Below, piece after piece: positions 59,620 through 64,000 of a DNA stretch of 64,000 nt. Under the pieces are notes generated by a model. It was given only the letters and a program-made list of their open reading frames with translations. It was not told the origin of the DNA and ran no database searches. The stretch lies in assembly GCA_018644665.1 (NCBI GenBank), contig JABGQA010000084.1:108059-172058 (forward strand), written 5' to 3'. The stretch's first letter is position 1. Every line of letters begins with the position of its first letter. A program made the position numbers and the translations under genes. The stretch comes from Candidatus Poribacteria bacterium. Lineage in GTDB: Bacteria; Poribacteria; WGA-4E; GCA-2687025.

Positions 59620-61596
59620 CTACTCCCCCGCGCTGGCCAGCATGAGCCGCCCGTGGTCGTACATGACCTTCCGTAGACGGCCATGCGGAACACCGTAAAT
59701 CGTGTTGCCGTTGCGTCCTGTCATCGTGCGGCCCGCGACGATCGCGTTGATGATGGACTCCTCGACGGCCTCCATGGTCGCGGTGAACAGCCCCGTGATG
59801 TGCGAGTCCTTGTACGCGGTGCGCGTGTACGTGGGGCCGTCGGCCGAGGGCGTGACGTCGGTGGCGGTCGAGAATGCGACGAGTAGATCTCCGCTGCCAT
59901 GGCGCCCGACGGTGCCGGTGCGCGCCATCCCCACGGCTCCGCGTTTGCACAGCCGGCCCAACTGCCGGGATGTGAGAGGCGCGTCCGTCGCGACGACGAT
60001 GATGAACGATCCGTCTCGCGGGGGCCAGTGGGGCATCAGATCGGTAATGTGCTGCCCGACAGGGACGCCGTCGACGCGGAGTTCCTGCCTGCGCCCGCCG
60101 TTGGCCAGAACCAGCGCGCCGACCGTGTAGCCGTCGGAGCTGACGCGCGACGCGGTGCCGATGCCCGCCTTGAACAGGTAGCTGCGCATGCCGGTGCCTG
60201 CGCCGACACTCCCCTCGGCTACCGGCCCACCGGCGGCCGAGTCGATCGCGTCGATGGTGTGCTCCTCCGTGACGTAGCGCGACTTCCCGTCGTTCAGTCC
60301 CGCGTCCGCGCACTCCGCGACGAAGGGCAACACGAGGTGTCCGCCGTGCCCCTTCGCCTCGGCTTGGGCCGCCATCCACGAGATCACCCCGTTGGCGACT
60401 AGCGGCACGTTCTCCGTGCCCGTAAGCAGTATGGGGACCTCTAGGGCGCCCAACTCGTTCACCCAGTGGGCGCCGGTCATGGCGCCGTTCCCGTTGAAGG
60501 CGAATGTCGCGGCAGGCACTTTGTGGTGCCAGACGTCGTCGCGCGGGACGATTGCCGTCACTCCCGTTCGCGCTGCGTTCGGGCCGTCGCCGAACGACAC
60601 CGTGACATGCCCCACGCGGACGCCCTCGACGTCGGTGATCGCGTTGAGATCGCCCGTTGGCAACGTCCCGATCGCTATGCCGAGATCCCGGGCGCGCGGC
60701 GCGGCGCCCACATCCTCGCCGTCAGGCGCGGGCAACTGAGGTCTGCCTGCCTTCTCCCACGCTGCCAACCAGTAGCTCGCCACGTTGGTTGCCGCGGCGC
60801 TCAGTTGGGCTTCGAGGACAGACCCCGACAACTCCCACAGCCGTTCGAAGTAGACGTCGTTCTCTTCGAGGTCGCCCTCGATCCCGTCGCGCGCCATGCG
60901 GTCGTGGTTCAGGATGAGGAAGTGGAGCGCGTAGCTGTCCATGATGTTGATGAACGCCCGCTCGACCGGACTGTCGACGGCTCCCACCTTCGACAGGTCC
61001 GCCGCGACCGCGACCTCAAGCTCCTGCTGGTGCCGCTGTACGAGGTTCCACTCCCAGAGCGCGTCTGCGTTGGGCTGGCCTGTCGCTCTTCCGGTGAAGT
61101 TCATGACGCAGTGGAACGGCTGGAACGGCTTGGCTACGTAGAACGAGTACGCCGCGGCCGTCTCGACGATGCGGTCGGCGTCGCCGGACTCCATGGCGGC
61201 GACGACCTCGTCCATGTAGGACGCGATTCGCCACGGCAGGCGGCCGTACCGATCGAACGTCTCATCGCCGAACTTCTCGGCTGCAGCGGCGTAGTCCCAG
61301 GGCAGCTCGCTGAATGGGTACGCGCCGAAGCCCTCGTAGTCGATGTCGAAGAAGTGACGTTCGTGTTCGCCCGCGTGTTTGGGATCTTCGCTCTCTCGCC
61401 AGTGGTAGGGCGCGATCGTGTGTTCGGCGAGCGCTGCGCGGTTCGACATGAAGAACGCCCGCACGGCCTCCGGCATGGCGTCGCACGCCTTGCGGGTGAT
61501 GATCTGGTGGGCCTCGTGCCCCCATCCGTGCGCTGCGGAGGCCAGAGCGGCGAGTGTCAGAGCGACGGCGAGCGTACGGTAGCGACATGTGCGCAT
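59620..61596 (-). CDS. Fusion: S1/P1-nuclease or phospholipase C-like domain plus P1 (DmpA) peptidase
   Basis: 658 residues, exported (signal 1-24). Residues 25-285 resemble zinc-dependent S1/P1 nuclease/phospholipase C: the mature N-terminus is WGHEAH, followed by helix motifs with H, D and HFFDID (81-86), and HCVMNFTGRATG (162-173). Residues 303-650 are a complete P1-family aminopeptidase/DmpA: LNAITDVEGVRVGH, NDGKSRYV, EGSVGAGTGM, FKAGIGTASR, ANGGRRQELRVDGVPVG and GSFIIVVATDAPL with the nucleophile Ser530 formed by self-cleavage at G529/S530. I know of no standard architecture joining these two enzymes. The open frame is continuous, so it is not a frameshift artefact. Confidence 0.82.
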   Translation of the reverse strand: MRTCRYRTLAVALTLAALASAAHGWGHEAHQIITRKACDAMPEAVRAFFMSNRAALAEHTIAPYHWRESEDPKHAGEHERHFFDIDYEGFGAYPFSELPWDYAAAAEKFGDETFDRYGRLPWRIASYMDEVVAAMESGDADRIVETAAAYSFYVAKPFQPFHCVMNFTGRATGQPNADALWEWNLVQRHQQELEVAVAADLSKVGAVDSPVERAFINIMDSYALHFLILNHDRMARDGIEGDLEENDVYFERLWELSGSVLEAQLSAAATNVASYWLAAWEKAGRPQLPAPDGEDVGAAPRARDLGIAIGTLPTGDLNAITDVEGVRVGHVTVSFGDGPNAARTGVTAIVPRDDVWHHKVPAATFAFNGNGAMTGAHWVNELGALEVPILLTGTENVPLVANGVISWMAAQAEAKGHGGHLVLPFVAECADAGLNDGKSRYVTEEHTIDAIDSAAGGPVAEGSVGAGTGMRSYLFKAGIGTASRVSSDGYTVGALVLANGGRRQELRVDGVPVGQHITDLMPHWPPRDGSFIIVVATDAPLTSRQLGRLCKRGAVGMARTGTVGRHGSGDLLVAFSTATDVTPSADGPTYTRTAYKDSHITGLFTATMEAVEESIINAIVAGRTMTGRNGNTIYGVPHGRLRKVMYDHGRLMLASAGE

Positions 61597-61681
61597 AGGC
61601 GGTCCTTACCCCGGGTCGAGTGACGCTGCACGCCAGGCCGGAGGCATCCGTGCACAGCGGGCGAGCCCTGCTCGCGCGGTC

Positions 61682-61710
61682 ATCATACCAGCATGCGGGC
61701 ATCTGTCCAT
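61682..61710 (-). promoter_or_regulatory. Candidate promoter for the fusion-potD-sulfatase operon
   Basis: On the - strand ATGGAC (61710-61705), 17-base spacer, TATGAT (61687-61682), about 85 bases before the fusion start. Good -10, weak -35. Confidence 0.4.
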
Positions 61711-61767
61711 GGGATCCGGCGCGTCAGACCCACTCCGTGCGGGGACGTGACGGGCGAGGGCCCGCGT

Positions 61768-61797
61768 TTGCCGCGGCGGGCGAAATCGCCGTACATT
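61768..61797 (+). promoter_or_regulatory. Candidate promoter for the LamG gene
   Basis: TTGCCG (61768-61773), 18-base spacer, TACATT (61792-61797), 61 bases before the ATG. Confidence 0.45.
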
Positions 61798-61858
61798 GGT
61801 GGCCGTGACGCGTGGAGGCAGGGCGCGTCCAGCACACACCACGAGGAGAACCCCCGGG

Positions 61859-62638
61859 ATGCGACGAATTGCGATCGCTTGTGCGATGCTGCTGGCAACA
61901 TCGGCGTTAGTCCGCGCCGAACTGACTGACGGGCTGGTGCTGTACATGCCCCTCGACGAGGGGAGTGGCGCTACCGTCGCCGACCTTGGCCCCAACGGGC
62001 TGGCTGGGGAGCTGCGTGGCTCGCCGACGTGGGTGGCAGGCCAGCAGGGCGATGCCTTGCAGTTTGCGACATCTTCGGACCTCGTCAACATCGCGATCAC
62101 CGGCGTTCTGGAGATCGCGGACGAGATCACCCAAGCGGCGTGGGTGAAGCTCGACCGGCTGCCCGGAGCCCACGCAATCGTCTTCGGGACCCGTGGTGGC
62201 GGCGGACGCCTCATCGGCTTCGGCTACGGGATGAACCCGTCAAATGGGCTCAAGGTGTGGACCAACGCCCCAGCGGGCGGGTTCACGGACATCAATGACA
62301 ACCTCACCGTCCTCGAGACCGACGTCTGGTACTACTTGGCGTACACCCACACGACGGACGGCGGCGGGATGGTGCGGATCTATGTCGACGGCGCAATGAC
62401 GCACGAGCAGGAGTCCAACAACCCCGTTGCCCCAGCCGACACGCCGACAGACGTCACGATCGGGACCTGGAGCGGCGAAGCGTGGCCCGGCCACGTCGAC
62501 GAGGTGCGCCTGTGGAACCGGGCGCTGTCAGAGGCAGAGATAGGCGCGAGCATGACAGCGGACGCCGACGGCTTCCTCGGCGTGGATGCGGCCGGGAAAC
62601 TCGCCACGACATGGGCCGCGGCCAAGCGGCGTCGGTAA
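61859..62638 (+). CDS. Secreted LamG-domain protein with C-terminal GKLATTW motif
   Basis: 259-residue exported protein. Signal peptide (IAIACAMLLATSALVRA), then a concanavalin-like LamG/laminin-G-like domain from about 20 to 235: LVLYMPLDEGSG, AAWVKLD, RIYVDG, HVDEVRLWNRALSEAEI. Such domains bind carbohydrate or act as spacers on surface proteins. It ends DAAGKLATTWAAAKRRR, which matches the tails of the proteins at 24351 and 25121 although the main domains are unrelated. ATG at 61859 follows GAGGAG by about 10 bases. Terminator follows. Confidence 0.85.
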   Translation: MRRIAIACAMLLATSALVRAELTDGLVLYMPLDEGSGATVADLGPNGLAGELRGSPTWVAGQQGDALQFATSSDLVNIAITGVLEIADEITQAAWVKLDRLPGAHAIVFGTRGGGGRLIGFGYGMNPSNGLKVWTNAPAGGFTDINDNLTVLETDVWYYLAYTHTTDGGGMVRIYVDGAMTHEQESNNPVAPADTPTDVTIGTWSGEAWPGHVDEVRLWNRALSEAEIGASMTADADGFLGVDAAGKLATTWAAAKRRR

Positions 62639-62677
62639 CGGCGCCTCGCCGCGAAGCGGCCGACGAATCGCACACGA

Positions 62678-62704
62678 GCACGCCTGCCCGCCCGGCAGGC
62701 GTGC
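62678..62704 (+). terminator. Terminator hairpin after the LamG gene
   Basis: GCACGCCTGCC pairs with GGCAGGCGTGC over 11 bp with a 5-base loop, 40 bases past the LamG stop. No T-run. Confidence 0.65.
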
Positions 62705-62781
62705 CCGTGTACCCGTGTGCGTCGCCCGCAGCTCCCGTGCACGCGCGACATGCCACTACGCACCACGGCACCCCCGCCGTC

Positions 62782-62810
62782 TTGCCTGACTGCGTCGCGC
62801 CGCATATGCT
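62782..62810 (+). promoter_or_regulatory. Sigma70-type promoter for the 62847 membrane protein
   Basis: TTGCCT (62782-62787), 17-base spacer, TATGCT (62805-62810), 37 bases before the ATG. The same -10 hexamer serves the adh operon. Confidence 0.6.
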
Positions 62811-62846
62811 CTCTACAGCCGCTCACACACTACGCCCGGCCGCTAG

Positions 62847-64000
62847 ATGCACCACACGCCGAAGACCCACGCCGACTCCCGTCGACCCGATCCGGGCGTC
62901 ACATGGCGGTCGGTTCTCATCGGCGCCGCGCTGATCCCCCCGAACACGTTCTGGATCATCGATTCCGTGGGTCAGGGGTACCCGACCACGGTATCGCTGT
63001 TCTTCAACGTCGTCTTCTGCGTCTTCGCACTCATCGTCTTGAACTACCTCGTGTCCCGCGTCAGTCGGCGCGCCGCGCTCACGCAGGGCGAGTTGCTCAC
63101 CGTCTACGTCATGGTCTCGCTTGCGTCGGCGCTCGCCGGCCACGACCTCCTACGCGTGCTCGTCCCGATGATCGGCCACGCCTTCCAGTTCGCGACGCCC
63201 GAGAACGAATGGGCCGCGCTCTTCCACCGATTCGTGCCCGACTGGCTTGCCGTCAAGGACGCGAACTTCCTCGAGGAATTCTACGGCGGGGAGTCCACGC
63301 TCTACACGAAGCGCAACATCACCGGGTGGGCGATCCCGACCCTGGCGTGGACTGGATTCCTCTTCGCCCTCACGGTGGTTATGCTCGCGCTGAATCTCCT
63401 CGTTCGGAAGCAGTGGACCGAGAACGAGAAGCTCTCGTACCCGATCATACAGTTGCCGCTGGAGATGACCGAGGGAGGCGGCCTCAGGGGCGTGCTCGCG
63501 TCTCCGCTGCTGTGGATCGGCTTCGCGTTCGCGGGCTCCGTCGACGTTCTTAACGGGCTCAACTACCTCTACCCCGCAGTCCCTAGTCTCGGCGGCAAGC
63601 TCTACGACCTCGTTCCCGTGTTCTTCATGAACAAGCCGTGGAGCGCGATGGAGTGGATGCCGCTCGCCCTCTTCCCGTTCGCGGTGGGCATGGCGTTCTT
63701 CATACCGCTGGACCTGTCGTTCTCGTCGTGGTTCTTCTACCTGTTCTGGAAGGCGGAGCGCGTGGTCGGCTCCGCCATCGGACTGCGGAACATCCCCGGG
63801 TTCCCGTACGTGGACGAGCAGTCGCTGGGGGCGTACGTCGGCCTATTCATGATCGCCGTGGTCGGGTCGCGTGGGCATCTGAGGCAGATCGGCGCCCGAC
63901 TCGCGGGACGGGGCTCGTCGGACTACGAGGAGGGGGAGCCGTTCCGGGAGATATGGTCGGAAGTTGTGTATGGGGAGGATGAAGCAGGCGGCGTATCCTT
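62847..64000 (+). CDS. Polytopic membrane protein, DUF6785/DUF6784 type (3' end outside window)
   Basis: 384 codons are visible with no stop, so the gene continues past the window. The N-terminal hydrophobic segments include VLNYLVSRVSRRAALTQGEL, and the core shares NGLNYLYPAVP, QWTENEKLSYPIIQL and DLSFSSWFFYLFWKAERVVG with the 45668 gene, in the same order, so the two are paralogues. Expected full length is about 600-650 residues. The ATG is supported by a good promoter 37 bases upstream, although I see no strong ribosome site. No function is established for the family. Confidence 0.85.
   Translation, partial: MHHTPKTHADSRRPDPGVTWRSVLIGAALIPPNTFWIIDSVGQGYPTTVSLFFNVVFCVFALIVLNYLVSRVSRRAALTQGELLTVYVMVSLASALAGHDLLRVLVPMIGHAFQFATPENEWAALFHRFVPDWLAVKDANFLEEFYGGESTLYTKRNITGWAIPTLAWTGFLFALTVVMLALNLLVRKQWTENEKLSYPIIQLPLEMTEGGGLRGVLASPLLWIGFAFAGSVDVLNGLNYLYPAVPSLGGKLYDLVPVFFMNKPWSAMEWMPLALFPFAVGMAFFIPLDLSFSSWFFYLFWKAERVVGSAIGLRNIPGFPYVDEQSLGAYVGLFMIAVVGSRGHLRQIGARLAGRGSSDYEEGEPFREIWSEVVYGEDEAGGVS

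Noticed and set aside
59620..61596. Possible frameshift or assembly join between two genes
   Set aside because: The frame is continuous through the linker (286-302), both domains are in the same frame and a Pro/Gly/Asp-rich linker separates them, so a genuine fusion is more likely.
60466..61623. 385-codon + strand frame antisense to the peptidase fusion
   Set aside because: Shadow frame; the - strand protein has signal peptide and motifs across its whole length.
1..64000. CRISPR array, insertion sequence, prophage, rRNA or integration site
   Set aside because: No regular short repeats, transposase, integrase or phage motifs, no rRNA-like sequence; the only RNA gene seen is tRNA-Leu, with no repeat of its 3' end nearby.

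Overview
This is a chromosomal window of very high G+C (about two thirds by eye). It is densely coded, with short intergenic gaps, many four-base start/stop overlaps and frequent GTG or TTG starts. I see no phage, transposon, CRISPR or rRNA. The organism looks Gram-negative: there are lipoproteins with lipoboxes, an outer-membrane-like beta-barrel ending in Phe, GDP-fucose synthesis, and MotB and chemoreceptor genes. The gene stock (five Gfo/Idh/MocA oxidoreductases, four sugar-phosphate-isomerase-like TIM barrels, PhyH, ceramidase-like, sulfatase, LamG, dockerin-like and DUF6785-type membrane proteins) resembles uncultured Poribacteria, Latescibacteria or Planctomycetes-like lineages. A Poribacteria-like source is my best guess, inferred from gene style and not from a marker gene.

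Layout. 1-6.8 kb: the 3' part of an EutE/PduP-type CoA-acylating aldehyde dehydrogenase, then a + strand operon for GDP-mannose to GDP-L-fucose (SIS isomerase, manC, gmd, methyltransferase-like, DUF427, fcl, phosphomannomutase). 7.3-9.1 kb: oxidoreductase plus isomerase pair. 9.2-12.4 kb (-): alcohol dehydrogenase, ceramidase-like and PhyH. This operon is divergent from 12.6-16 kb (+): NagA-like deacetylase and two Gfo/Idh/MocA enzymes. Back-to-back promoters separate the two. 16-20.1 kb (-): BtpA-like, aminopeptidase P, EVE-like, isomerase and HEAT-repeat genes from one good promoter. 20.4-24.1 kb (-): UvrD-like helicase, a ubiquitin-like MoaD/ThiS protein and an Asp-box propeller. 24.3-25.8 kb (+): tandem secreted paralogues. 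25.9-32.7 kb (-): haem-binding chemoreceptor, an unknown protein, SMP-30, deoxyhypusine-synthase-like, HAD, isochorismatase-like and MDR genes. 33.3-36.8 kb (-): cysteine desulfurase, MotB and a hydroxypyruvate-isomerase-like gene.

37-42.6 kb (+): an asymmetric heterodimeric ABC exporter coupled to an NHL-repeat/beta-barrel protein. 42.9-47.6 kb (-): DUF6785-type membrane protein, two oxidoreductases and a dockerin-like lipoprotein. 47.9-57.1 kb (+): sulfotransferase, nucleotidyltransferase and HprK-like kinase, then tRNA-Leu(GAG), a three-gene ABC-2 exporter, a serine hydrolase, a beta-hydroxyacid dehydrogenase and an isomerase. 57.1-61.6 kb (-): sulfatase, PotD-like lipoprotein and a two-enzyme fusion (S1/P1-nuclease-like plus DmpA-type P1 peptidase). 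61.9-64 kb (+): LamG protein and a second DUF6785-type membrane protein cut by the window end.

Much of the window reads as scavenging of sugars, amino sugars, sulfated glycans and lipids, plus building of fucosylated or sulfated surface material. The least explained items are: a shared C-terminal motif on three secreted proteins; the nuclease-like/P1 peptidase fusion; the MoaD-like/propeller pair; and the sulfotransferase/nucleotidyltransferase/HprK-like trio.
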